The notes below the pieces were generated by a model that was not told the origin of the DNA, did no database searches, and saw nothing but the letters and a program-made list of their open reading frames with translations. Below are positions 35,730-45,380 of a DNA stretch of 64,000 nt, one piece after another. A program made the translations under genes and the position numbers. Numbering within the stretch: the stretch's first letter is position 1; each line of letters begins with the position of its first letter. This DNA comes from Brasilonema sennae CENA114. Its GTDB lineage: Bacteria > Cyanobacteriota > Cyanobacteriia > Cyanobacteriales > Nostocaceae. The DNA lies in contig NZ_CP030118.1 in assembly GCF_006968745.1 (NCBI RefSeq), positions 5,988,340-6,052,339 on the forward strand. The letters run 5' to 3'.

Positions 35730-36512
35730 CTACGTTGATCTAGATGACGACTCACTAAGTTTTTTACGACCAACAAAGCAGACTCTTTCACCTAATGTTT
35801 GCTCTAATCCCAAATCCTGTTTAACATCATAGATACTAACTTCCGTAAAGCCTACTTTTTCCAGAGTGGTCTGGACATCTGCCAGAGAATAGAGTTTTAA
35901 GAGAAATGTCTTATCTAAACGTTGCCACATTCCATTGACAAATTCAAATATAGTAGTATCTTTTCTACCTACTTTGTTTTCTGAATCATAGCTCCAAATA
36001 TCAACCCAGACATGAGCATCTTTGACTCCACCGCCAGAATCACTTTTATTCCAACTTGATTGACACAATTCTTCTATATACATTTCACATCCAAATATAC
36101 CATTATCAAGTAATGCTTCATAAACTTTATGTAAGGCATTTTCTAGTTCCTCAATACTGAGTATATAGTTAAGGACAACATCTGTTGAAATAGCTGCATG
36201 GAAGGTAGGCGGCAATTTGAAAAAGCGTGCGTCATCCAAGATTAAATTTGCATTTGGTGCATTTTTGCGAGCAACCTCAAGCATCCCTTCAGAGCTATCA
36301 AGCCCAGTAACTTGATACCCTTTTTTCAGCAGCCGTTGTGCAATTTGTCCCGTACCACAACCGAGATCAAAAATGTGTGCCCCTTCTGGAATATATTTTA
36401 GTATCAATTTATTTATGCAATCTAATGCCATGTCATGGCGGTCTGGTGGATCTTTCAAGTCGTAAATAGAAGCTATAGCATTATGATTACTATTGCGTTG
36501 TTTGGAAGACAT
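35730..36512 (-). CDS. class I SAM-dependent methyltransferase
   Basis: A 260-residue protein. The Rossmann SAM site is clear: HIFDLGCGTGQIAQRLLKKG (about residues 41-60), then VTGLDSSEGMLEVARKNAP and LILDDARFFKLPPTFHAAIS. The C-terminal part has a small substrate-cap region (DVWSYDSENKVGR...). It lies between two NRPS genes, 12 nt after the giant NRPS and 46 nt before the interface-A-T gene, with GGAGAG before ATG 36512. It is therefore very likely a tailoring O- or N-methyltransferase. The target cannot be read from sequence. Confidence 0.85.
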   Translation of the reverse strand: MSSKQRNSNHNAIASIYDLKDPPDRHDMALDCINKLILKYIPEGAHIFDLGCGTGQIAQRLLKKGYQVTGLDSSEGMLEVARKNAPNANLILDDARFFKLPPTFHAAISTDVVLNYILSIEELENALHKVYEALLDNGIFGCEMYIEELCQSSWNKSDSGGGVKDAHVWVDIWSYDSENKVGRKDTTIFEFVNGMWQRLDKTFLLKLYSLADVQTTLEKVGFTEVSIYDVKQDLGLEQTLGERVCFVGRKKLSESSSRST

Positions 36513-36524
36513 TCATTTTCTCTC

Positions 36525-39500
36525 CTATTTTGACATTTTCTCTTTTTCTGAACTCACTGATTGCGCTTCCTTAATCATTTCACCCATTGCTACCACAATT
36601 TTGCGGTAACCGGAATAAGAATTCCGTCCGTGGGCAGTCAACATGTTATCTAGCATCAAAATATCTCCCTGCTGCCAAGGAAAACTAATCTGTGACTGCT
36701 GATAAACTTCATTAATTTCTGTAATAACTTCGTCTTCTATTGGAGTACCATCTCCGTAATAAACATTACGCGGTAGCTTTTTATCTCCAAAGGTAGACAA
36801 CAGAGATTCTCGAACTTCTGCGTCCAAATATGCTATGTGGTGCAACTGTATTTGATTGAAAAATACAGGATCACCAGTTTTTGGATGTACTGCTAAGGCT
36901 GGACGAACTTGACGAGTAATTAAACCATTATTATCATACCATTCAAAATCAATATTAGTTTTACGGCAATAATTTTCTACTTCAAACTTGTCATTAGTGC
37001 GAAAGAAATCTTGCCAGCTTACATCTAGACCATTCGTATAATTACGAACGTACATGAATTGTTTTTGGGCTAATCGTTCTCGTAGTTTTGGAGTGAGGAG
37101 TTGATAAGCTTTTCGACAGTCTACAATTGGCGTATCTCCACCTTTTTGTGCTGGTTGCACGCAGAAAAACCAAATCTTTAGGGGCCATTGATGTAAGTGC
37201 GAGCTTTCATTATGGAAGAGGATAGCTTTATCAGGTGGGTAAGGAGTAGAACCATAAACTTTACCGCTTTCTCCAGCACGAGGTAAGTCGCCATACTCAC
37301 CGAATAAGTCTGGACAAATTGCCTGGGCAACACTTTCAAATTCTGAAACAGAATCTACATTAAAACCTCGAAATAGAATCGCTCCATGTTTCAACAATTC
37401 TGTCTCTATAAATTCCTGGTTAGTTTTAGCCCAAGCCACTAAATCAATATCGCGAGCAGCAGGCTGAATGACTAGAGGAAATGTTTGTCCTGGTTGGAGA
37501 TAATCAGTTACGACCCATTTTTCTTGTGATAGGCTGACAGCCTTAGGGGCAATGCTGATAAACTTTTCGCGCTTGAAGGCTTTGCGCTCCTTTTTTTGCA
37601 TAACTTGTTGTTTTCTTTCTTCTTCAGTAAGCATTTCTAAATTGCTTAGCCGTGCATCAGGTTGGGAAATAATGCTATTAAGCAGTGTCTGGAAGTGACC
37701 TGCCATACGAGTTATAGTGAGCGTATCGAAAAGGTCAGCATTATACTGCCACTTGCCTAAGATTCCTTGCTCTGTTTCCGTCAAAAATAACGCTAAATCA
37801 AACCTTGCCACTTTGTTTTCAACTTCCAACTGGCTTAATGTCAGTCCTGGCAATTCTAAAGGTGGTATTGGGGCGTTCTGGAGGACAAACAACACCTGAA
37901 ATAGTGGTGGCGTGTTGCTTAAATTCCGCTCAGGTTGCAAAGCCTCTACTAATTTTTCAAAGGGTAAATCCTGATGAGCATAAGCTCCTAATGTTATAGA
38001 GCGTACTCGTTTAAGCAACTCCCCAAAGGTGGGGTTTCCGCTCAGATCGGTGCGTAAGACAAGCAGATTGACAAAAAAGCCAATTAATAACTCAATTTCT
38101 GCTCGATTACGATTAGCAACATCAGTGCCAACAACGATATCATCTTGACTGGTGTAGCGTTGTAGCAATATCTGAAAACCTGCTAGCAGGGTCATAAATA
38201 AGGTGACACCCTCTTGGCGCGAGAGTGCTTGGAGTTCTTGAGACCTGTTAGAGGGAATGAGGAAAGATTGAGTAGCGCCTTTGTTGGTTTTAACTTCTGT
38301 TCGCGGACGAGTTGTGGGTAATTGCAGTACAGTCTGGTTGTTTCCTAATTGCTGTTTCCAGTAAGCGAGTTGAGCTTCCAGTGTTTCTCCTTGTAACTGC
38401 TGTCGTTGCCAGACGGCAAAATCTGCGTACTGTATGGGTAATTCTGGAAGTGGAGAAGGTTTTCCAGCACAGAAGGCTTGATAAAGTGCTGCTAATTCAC
38501 GAATGAACACACCCATTGTCCAGCCATCTGAGACAATATGGTGGATAGTGAACAATACTATATGCTCCTGATCGCTAACACGCACTATAGTACATCGCAG
38601 TAAGGGACCTTGGGCTAAGTCAAAGGTGCGTTGGGATTCTTCGTCAATCAGTCGTTGAACAAGAGGTTTCTGTTCAGCTTGTGGCAACTCCCGTAAGTCC
38701 ACTATTGGGAGTTTCAGGGTTATGGTTGAGGCGATCGCCTGAAATGGTTGTCCATCTAGCACAGGGAAAGTAGTCCGCAAGACTTCATGACGCTGCACAA
38801 TTTCACATAAGCTCTCCTCTAGTGCATTTACATTCAACAGACCAACAAATTGTACGGCAACTGGTATGTTGTATGTAGCACTACCTGGTTGCAGTTGCTC
38901 CAGCAACCACAATCTCTCCTGGGCAAAGGACAATGGTATATTTTCGTCTCGCGAGACAGGCAATAGAGGAGGAGTCTGCTGTCCTACTTTCACCTCTATT
39001 GTTTGTTGTATAGCTTTTGCGAGTCCAGCCACTGTTGGTGACTCAAACAAGCGACGTAGCGATAGCTGTACTTCAAAAGTTTTCCAGATCCGCGAGATGA
39101 CTTGGGTAGCCAATAGAGAATGTCCGCCTAACTCAAAGAAATTGTCGTCAATACCTAGCTGTTCAATACCAAGAACTTGAATCCAAATTCCAGCTACCAC
39201 TTCCTCAACTGGATTGCGAGGTGCGACAAAAGCTTCTTTAAGATAGAATTTGGTGGTGTCAAGTGCTCTTAAGGCACGGCGATCTACTTTGCCGTTGGGC
39301 GTCAGTGGCAGCGCCTCTAGTATCACAAAGGCTGATGGCACCATATAACTTGGGAGCTTTGACTCCAAAAAGTGACGTAGCTCAGTAACTGTTACAGTCT
39401 GCTCTAGGTGCAAAACTACGTAGGCTACCAAACGTTTAGAAGCAAGTTCATCCTCAAAAGCTACAACTATACTTTCGCGCACCATTGGGTGTTGGCTAAG

Positions 39501-42500
39501 GAGTGCTTCAATCTCTCCAAGTTCAATGCGGAAACCGCGTAGCTTCACTTGATTGTCGATACGACCTAAGTATTCGATCTCTCCATTCGGCAAATATCGG
39601 GCTAAGTCTCCTGTCTTGTACAGACGATTCCATTTTGAATTTTCAAAGGGGTTGGGGATAAACTTCTGTGCTGTGAGTTCTGGTTGGTTAAGATAACCAC
39701 GAGCAAGTCCGACACCGCCAATGTGCAATTCCCCAGGAACTCCTACAGGAACCAGTTGTTGGTGTGAATCAAGGATATAAAATTGCGTGTTGGCAATTGG
39801 TCGCCCAATTGATATAACTTCACCTCTTTCTTTTTGGTCTGGATTGCTTTCTATGATTCGGACAGATGACCAAATCGTAGTTTCGGTCGGACCGTATAAA
39901 TTCCATACTTGCGTACCACGTTCGAGCAACTGATTAGCAAGGGAGCTATCGAGAGCTTCACCACCGCAAAGGATTTTCAATTGCCGATTGTCCTGCCACC
40001 CAGCAGATAGCAATAGTCGCCAGGTTGCTGGTGTGGCTTGCATAATTGTGGTATTTAACAAAGTCAACCCTTCTAGCAGTTGGGTTCCGTCAACAGCGAT
40101 TTCACGACTCACTAATACCAAACGAGCACCTACAATCAACGGTAAATACAATTCCAGTGCTGCGATATCAAACGACAATGTAGTGACTGATAATAAAATA
40201 TCTTCTTTAGTCAACTTCAAATTCTGACGCATGGCACTTAAGAAGTTAACTAAAGCACCGTGACTAATTTGCACTCCTTTAGGCTTACCCGTTGAGCCAG
40301 AGGTGTAAATCACATACGCTAAATCTTTAGTAGTTGCTTGGTTGATAGAATGGCAATTGCTTTGTTCGTCAATCTCCTGCCAGTCTGTATCAAGGCATAC
40401 TACCTTTGCTTTATGTTCCGGTAAAGCTGCTACCAACTTCTTTTGAGTGAGCAGGACTGAAACTTTGGCATCTTCTAGCATGAATGCTAAGCGATCGCGT
40501 GGATACGCTGGATCAAGCGGCACATAAGCGCCACCGGCTTTGAGGATGCCCAATAGTCCGATGAGCATATCGAGCGATCGCTCCACACAAATTCCCACCA
40601 GTACCTCTGGTCCCACACCTAACGTTTGCAAATAGTGTGCTAGCTGATTGGCACGAACATTCAATTCCTGATAAGTCAGTTGTTGATCTACTCTGCGAGA
40701 AGCCGCGCGTAGCGCGTCTTCAAAAACTACTGCTACGGCACCTGGTGTTTGTTCTACCTGAGCCTCAAATAACTGATGAATACAAATAGAGGGGTAATCA
40801 GCCGATGTTTGATTCCAATCTACCAGCAGTTGCTGCTGTTGTGTTGCACTCAAGATTGGCAAGTCAGAAAGATGTTGTTCGGGATTGGCGACAATTCCTT
40901 CGAGTAGTGTCTGAAAATTCCCCTGGATTCGCTCAATAGTCGCAGCATCAAATAAGTCGCTATTATACTCGAATACGCCCATCAGTCCTTGTTCAGTTTC
41001 CGTCAAAAACACGGTTACATCAAACATGGCTGTTTCGGGTTCTACTTCCATTGGACTCAAGCTCAAGTCTGGAAGCGTCAATTCCTCCATTGGGGCATTT
41101 TGCAAAACAAACATTACCTGAAACAGTGGCGTATAGCTTAAATTGCGCTCTGGTTGTAGCTGTTCCACAAGCTGCTCAAAGGGCAAATCTTGGTAAGCAT
41201 ATGCATCCAAGGTAACCTCTCGAATCCGTCGCAGTAATTCTTTGAAGCTTGGATTTCCCGAAAGGTCGGTACGCAGTACAAGGGTATTGACAAAAAAACC
41301 TATTAGACCTTCTATCTCTTTGCGATTCCGGTTGGCAATTGGAGAGCCTATTAGAATATCTGCTTGATTTGTGTAGCGATACAACAATACTTTAAACGCC
41401 GCAAGCATTGTCATAAACAGAGTCACTGCTTCCCCTTTTGAAAGGGACTTAAGTGCCTCAGTTAGAGTTTTGGAAATTTGCCACGGCTGTTTTCTTCCCC
41501 TAAAGGTTTGAATGGCTGGTCGAGATCGGTCGGTAGGAAGTTGCAGCACAGGCAAGTGACCGCCTAATTGTTGTTTCCAATAAGCCATCTGGGATGACTG
41601 TACCTCTGTTTGCAACCACTGTCGCTGCCAAATCGCAAAGTCTGCATATTGAATAGTCAGTTCAGGTAGTGATGAGGGCTTACCGCTACAAAATGATTCG
41701 TAGAGTGCTGCTACTTCGCGAACAATCACGCCTGCCGACCAGCCGTCGGCGACAATATGGTGTATAGTAAACACCAACACATGTTCCTCTTCCTTCAACC
41801 GCAACAAGGTAGTTCGTAGCAATGAACCCTCGGTCAAGTCAAAGGGCTGTTGGGCGTGTGAGCGAGCCAGCTGCCGAACCGAAGCAACTCGTTCTTCTTC
41901 TGATAATTCCCCTAAATCTATAATCGGCAGCGTTATATTCAGCACCGAAGCAATTTCCTGGACAGGACGTCCATCTACATCCCTGAAATTTGTTCGCAAT
42001 ACCTCGTGACGTCGTACAATTTCGTTCAAGCTCTGCTCCAGTGCTGTCACGTTGAGCGAACCTTTCAGTATTACACCTCTGGAAATGTTGTAGAAAGGAT
42101 TACCTGGTTCCAACTGGTCGAGGAACCACAACCGTTGCTGGGGAAAGGACAAAGGCAACTCGCCCTCCCGCGAAACGTGCTCAATTGGCGGAAGTTCGAG
42201 TTTTTGTCCAGCCCTGACTGCGGTTTCAATCACTTCAGCTAGTCCCGCCAGTGTGGGTGTTTCAAACAAACTACGTAAGCGCAACTCCACTTGAAAGGCT
42301 TCGCGTATTTGGGAAACAACTTGCGTTGCTAGTAACGAGTGTCCTCCCAAGTCAAAAAAGTTATCGTGGATACCTACGTGCTCAGTACCAAGAACTCTAG
42401 CCCAAATTCCAGCAAGGACCTCCTCAACTGGCGTGCGAGGATTTGTAAAACTTGTTTCTAACTCAGAACGTACTTGGTTGGGTTCTGGCAGGGCTTGACG

Positions 42501-45365
42501 GTCTACTTTGCCGTTGGGAGTAAGCGGTAGCGCCTTGAGCATGACAAAGGTTGAAGGCACCATATACTCAGGCAACCTCGCCTGCATATAGTTACGCAGT
42601 TCATTAATAAGGATAGGCGATTCTTGAGATGGTACGACGTAAGCTGCCAGATAGTTCTGACCAGACTCTGAATCTCTTGCTAAGACAACAACCTCGCGGA
42701 CATTTGGGTGGAGACTGAGTACTGCCTCAATTTCTCCTAATTCTACGCGGAAGCCCCGAATTTTAACTTGGTGGTCGATCCGACCTAAAAACTCAATCGT
42801 GCCGTCTGGCAAATAGCGTGCCCGATCGCCGGTTTTGTAAAACCGCGCTCCCTCTTCTTGACTGAATGGATTGGGAATAAATTTAACAGCTGTCTGTTCC
42901 GGCTGATTCAGATAGCATCTAGCGAGAGTTGTCCCACCAATGTATATTTCGCCACTTACTCCTATGGGAGCAGGCTGCAGGTTCTCTTCTAGGACATAGA
43001 CCTGCGTGTTACGAATTGAGCGACCCAGGGGAACTGTTTTGGATTTTTGATTGCAGGAAAGGTCGTCATTAAGTTCTACAAGATAAGTAAGTACACCTAC
43101 AGTGGCTTCTGTCGGACCGTAGTGATTGAAGATTTGGCAATCTTGTGCATACCTTTGAATCTGCTCGATTAGTTCCCAACTGGTAGCCTCACCACCCAGG
43201 ATAAGTCGTTTTCTAGGCAGGATAGACTTAGGTGAAGAAGATGTTAAGAGGGAAGCAAGGTGAGAGGGAACAATTTTGAGACAGTCAATCGGATGTCTGT
43301 GGCAGTATTCTGCTAAAGCTGCTGGGTCAGTAGCACGTTCGTAGGAGATCACATGCAGACACCCCCCCGTACACAGACAAGGAAAGATAACCGTGTTGCC
43401 TAAGTCTGCAGCGAATGTAGAAACCAGTCCAAAGTTGGCACCTGCTGGCAGGTTTAACGTATCGATGATGGCATATAGATAATTGAGCAGTTGTCGGTGC
43501 TCAATTGCAACCCCTTTGGGTCTGCCTGTAGAGCCAGAGGTAAACAGTGCATATACTAGATTTCCACTTGTTACCTTGGTATTGAGATTAACTTCATTTT
43601 CCTGAGCAATAATTTCCGAGTCGCTATCCAGGTAGATTACTGTTATTTGCTCAAAGTTATTTACCAATGACGAATGACTAATGACTAATGACACTCGGGC
43701 ATCCTGCAATCGTAATGCCAAACCTTCTTTCGGTAATGCCGGATCTAGTGGCACATACGCCCCACCAGCTTTGAGGATGGCTAAAAGTCCAACTATCATG
43801 TCAAGTGAACGTTCTACACACAGCCCCACTAACACCTCTGATCCAACCCCCTGCTTTTGCAGGTAGTGAGCTATTTTGTTAGCCCGTTGATTGAGTTGGT
43901 GGTAAGTCAGTTGTTGGTCTTCAAAGATAACAGCAACTTTATTGGGGGTTTTTCGTGCCTGTTCCTCAAACAGTTGGTGAATGCACTTATTGTGAGGATA
44001 ATCGCGCTTAGTATTGTTTACCTCGTCGAGTAATTGTCTTTCATTGTCGCTGAGAACCTCTAGCTGACTGATTGGTAAATCTGGATAAGCGCTCGCACTA
44101 GCTAACAACGTCTGAAATTGTCCGACTAAGCGTTTGATATCTTCTACATCAAATAAGTTTGAGTCATAGTGAAATGCTATATTTAGCGTATTATTCTGAC
44201 GAGTACAGGAAAGCTTTACTTTGAATCTTTCAATGCAAGTAGACAGTCTATCAATCGAAAAAGATACATCAGCGGCTAGATGATTTCCTGGCAGTTCTTC
44301 AAAATCAAAACTAAATGGGAAAAAACCTAAGGTATTGGGATACGATTGTGCTAATGATTCCCAAGTAAAGTAATCTTGCAACTTATAAAGCTGCTCTGCA
44401 CATGCATGATTTTTGTGTAAAATATCAATAAAACTTGATTCAAATTCTATATTTAAAATTAACGGTAAGTATTTAGTAAATAATCCGAGACTCTTCTCTA
44501 GTTCCTGATATTTGCGTCCCTCATAAGCCACACCGATACTCAAATTTTGCTGTTTGGTAAGACGCGCAAGTAAGATCTGCCAGGAAGCTAAGAAAAACTC
44601 AGCCACTGAAATATTATATTGCTGAGTCAGGGTGTCAATTTGTTCTAACAGAGCAGGGCTAATTGTAAAACTTTGCGTGTGAGGCTGAAATTCTAGTTGC
44701 TCTAGAGATTGTTTTTCAAAAGGTAGGTTTAATTTTATCAGCGTCGAAAAATCCTGTTTCCGCCAATAGTCTCTACCTACTTCTGTATCTGCCCCTTCTA
44801 ACAATTCGTTTTGCCATTCAGCCAAATCTGCGTATTGTAATGGTTCATCGTCTAGTTCTTTACCTTGAAGGCAAGCTGCATAAGACTGGCTGATTTCTTG
44901 CACTAAAATTTTTAGCGTTGCTGCATCTGCACAAAGTGCAGGTAAGCTAATGAGCAAAACATACTTAGATGGTGACAGAGTTACTAAAGATAGGTGTAAT
45001 GGAGAACCTTCTACTAAATTGAACGTCTGTTTGTGAACCTGATCAAATAAGGCGGATAAAAATTCTTCTTGTTCTTGGGGTGTACAACTGCTCAAGTTGT
45101 GGTTTTCATTCCAAATTATGTCGTTATTTCCAATAACTTGCAAAGGTATAGTCATACCAGGCAAGCAATGAAAATTAGTACGGAGAATTTCATGCCGATT
45201 GACAACTTGTTCTAAAGCTATTTTCAAAGTGTCGATCTCAAGATTCCCTTCTATCAAAACAGCACACTGTGAACAATAAGGGAAGTTGTCACTTTCCTGT
45301 AAATGCCACAGATGTTTTTGTTGGGGTGAGAGTCGAAAACCCTGCATTTCCTCTATCATTCTCAT
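36525..45365 (-). CDS. giant NRPS: interface-A(Asp)-T-C-A(Gly)-T-C-hydroxylase
   Basis: A 2946-residue protein. Interface-type domain 1-440 (LPALCAD replaces HHxxxDG). A1 about 455-955, code D-L-T-K-I-G-H-V-G-K = Asp. T1 near 1007. C about 1065-1500 with HHIVADGWS. A2 about 1530-2030, code D-I-L-Q-L-G-L-I-W-K = Gly. T2 near 2075. C about 2145-2570 with HHIVSDGWT. SyrP/TauD hydroxylase about 2600-2930 with H-N-E (LFHNESSHL) and distal His (NMLTAHGRNSY). It should load (beta-hydroxy-)Asp then Gly, and condense onto the next Asp module while hydroxylating it. Repeat-derived loops occur in both A domains (40688-40718, 43666-43692). There is no epimerase domain. Several starts are possible (ATG 45365, 45359 or 45347). 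Confidence 0.95.
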   Translation of the reverse strand: MRMIEEMQGFRLSPQQKHLWHLQESDNFPYCSQCAVLIEGNLEIDTLKIALEQVVNRHEILRTNFHCLPGMTIPLQVIGNNDIIWNENHNLSSCTPQEQEEFLSALFDQVHKQTFNLVEGSPLHLSLVTLSPSKYVLLISLPALCADAATLKILVQEISQSYAACLQGKELDDEPLQYADLAEWQNELLEGADTEVGRDYWRKQDFSTLIKLNLPFEKQSLEQLEFQPHTQSFTISPALLEQIDTLTQQYNISVAEFFLASWQILLARLTKQQNLSIGVAYEGRKYQELEKSLGLFTKYLPLILNIEFESSFIDILHKNHACAEQLYKLQDYFTWESLAQSYPNTLGFFPFSFDFEELPGNHLAADVSFSIDRLSTCIERFKVKLSCTRQNNTLNIAFHYDSNLFDVEDIKRLVGQFQTLLASASAYPDLPISQLEVLSDNERQLLDEVNNTKRDYPHNKCIHQLFEEQARKTPNKVAVIFEDQQLTYHQLNQRANKIAHYLQKQGVGSEVLVGLCVERSLDMIVGLLAILKAGGAYVPLDPALPKEGLALRLQDARVSLVISHSSLVNNFEQITVIYLDSDSEIIAQENEVNLNTKVTSGNLVYALFTSGSTGRPKGVAIEHRQLLNYLYAIIDTLNLPAGANFGLVSTFAADLGNTVIFPCLCTGGCLHVISYERATDPAALAEYCHRHPIDCLKIVPSHLASLLTSSSPKSILPRKRLILGGEATSWELIEQIQRYAQDCQIFNHYGPTEATVGVLTYLVELNDDLSCNQKSKTVPLGRSIRNTQVYVLEENLQPAPIGVSGEIYIGGTTLARCYLNQPEQTAVKFIPNPFSQEEGARFYKTGDRARYLPDGTIEFLGRIDHQVKIRGFRVELGEIEAVLSLHPNVREVVVLARDSESGQNYLAAYVVPSQESPILINELRNYMQARLPEYMVPSTFVMLKALPLTPNGKVDRQALPEPNQVRSELETSFTNPRTPVEEVLAGIWARVLGTEHVGIHDNFFDLGGHSLLATQVVSQIREAFQVELRLRSLFETPTLAGLAEVIETAVRAGQKLELPPIEHVSREGELPLSFPQQRLWFLDQLEPGNPFYNISRGVILKGSLNVTALEQSLNEIVRRHEVLRTNFRDVDGRPVQEIASVLNITLPIIDLGELSEEERVASVRQLARSHAQQPFDLTEGSLLRTTLLRLKEEEHVLVFTIHHIVADGWSAGVIVREVAALYESFCSGKPSSLPELTIQYADFAIWQRQWLQTEVQSSQMAYWKQQLGGHLPVLQLPTDRSRPAIQTFRGRKQPWQISKTLTEALKSLSKGEAVTLFMTMLAAFKVLLYRYTNQADILIGSPIANRNRKEIEGLIGFFVNTLVLRTDLSGNPSFKELLRRIREVTLDAYAYQDLPFEQLVEQLQPERNLSYTPLFQVMFVLQNAPMEELTLPDLSLSPMEVEPETAMFDVTVFLTETEQGLMGVFEYNSDLFDAATIERIQGNFQTLLEGIVANPEQHLSDLPILSATQQQQLLVDWNQTSADYPSICIHQLFEAQVEQTPGAVAVVFEDALRAASRRVDQQLTYQELNVRANQLAHYLQTLGVGPEVLVGICVERSLDMLIGLLGILKAGGAYVPLDPAYPRDRLAFMLEDAKVSVLLTQKKLVAALPEHKAKVVCLDTDWQEIDEQSNCHSINQATTKDLAYVIYTSGSTGKPKGVQISHGALVNFLSAMRQNLKLTKEDILLSVTTLSFDIAALELYLPLIVGARLVLVSREIAVDGTQLLEGLTLLNTTIMQATPATWRLLLSAGWQDNRQLKILCGGEALDSSLANQLLERGTQVWNLYGPTETTIWSSVRIIESNPDQKERGEVISIGRPIANTQFYILDSHQQLVPVGVPGELHIGGVGLARGYLNQPELTAQKFIPNPFENSKWNRLYKTGDLARYLPNGEIEYLGRIDNQVKLRGFRIELGEIEALLSQHPMVRESIVVAFEDELASKRLVAYVVLHLEQTVTVTELRHFLESKLPSYMVPSAFVILEALPLTPNGKVDRRALRALDTTKFYLKEAFVAPRNPVEEVVAGIWIQVLGIEQLGIDDNFFELGGHSLLATQVISRIWKTFEVQLSLRRLFESPTVAGLAKAIQQTIEVKVGQQTPPLLPVSRDENIPLSFAQERLWLLEQLQPGSATYNIPVAVQFVGLLNVNALEESLCEIVQRHEVLRTTFPVLDGQPFQAIASTITLKLPIVDLRELPQAEQKPLVQRLIDEESQRTFDLAQGPLLRCTIVRVSDQEHIVLFTIHHIVSDGWTMGVFIRELAALYQAFCAGKPSPLPELPIQYADFAVWQRQQLQGETLEAQLAYWKQQLGNNQTVLQLPTTRPRTEVKTNKGATQSFLIPSNRSQELQALSRQEGVTLFMTLLAGFQILLQRYTSQDDIVVGTDVANRNRAEIELLIGFFVNLLVLRTDLSGNPTFGELLKRVRSITLGAYAHQDLPFEKLVEALQPERNLSNTPPLFQVLFVLQNAPIPPLELPGLTLSQLEVENKVARFDLALFLTETEQGILGKWQYNADLFDTLTITRMAGHFQTLLNSIISQPDARLSNLEMLTEEERKQQVMQKKERKAFKREKFISIAPKAVSLSQEKWVVTDYLQPGQTFPLVIQPAARDIDLVAWAKTNQEFIETELLKHGAILFRGFNVDSVSEFESVAQAICPDLFGEYGDLPRAGESGKVYGSTPYPPDKAILFHNESSHLHQWPLKIWFFCVQPAQKGGDTPIVDCRKAYQLLTPKLRERLAQKQFMYVRNYTNGLDVSWQDFFRTNDKFEVENYCRKTNIDFEWYDNNGLITRQVRPALAVHPKTGDPVFFNQIQLHHIAYLDAEVRESLLSTFGDKKLPRNVYYGDGTPIEDEVITEINEVYQQSQISFPWQQGDILMLDNMLTAHGRNSYSGYRKIVVAMGEMIKEAQSVSSEKEKMSK
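40688..40718. repeat. short palindromic insert in the Gly A domain
   Basis: The GC-rich string CTGCGAGAAGCCGCGCGTAG adds about 10-11 residues (ALRAASRRVD) between VVFED and QQLTYQELN. Every other A domain in the window reads straight through this point (for example IFEDQQLTY). It contains CGCGCGTAGCGCG, a palindrome. Confidence 0.65.
43666..43692. repeat. AATGACTAATGAC-type tandem repeat within the Asp A1 domain
   Basis: AATGACGAATGACTAATGACTAATGAC is a typical intergenic tandem string. Here it is read in frame and encodes VISHSSLV, where sister domains have LLLTQQRLV. The domain otherwise looks intact. Confidence 0.5.
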
Positions 45366-45380
45366 TCTCCGTACTGGGCA

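Noticed and set aside
36525..45365. N-terminal C-like domains as heterocyclisation (Cy) domains
   Set aside because: Cy domains carry DxxxxD at this site and pair with Cys/Ser/Thr A domains. Here the motif is LPALCAD/LPSLCAD/LPALCGD and the A codes are Asp or His-like.
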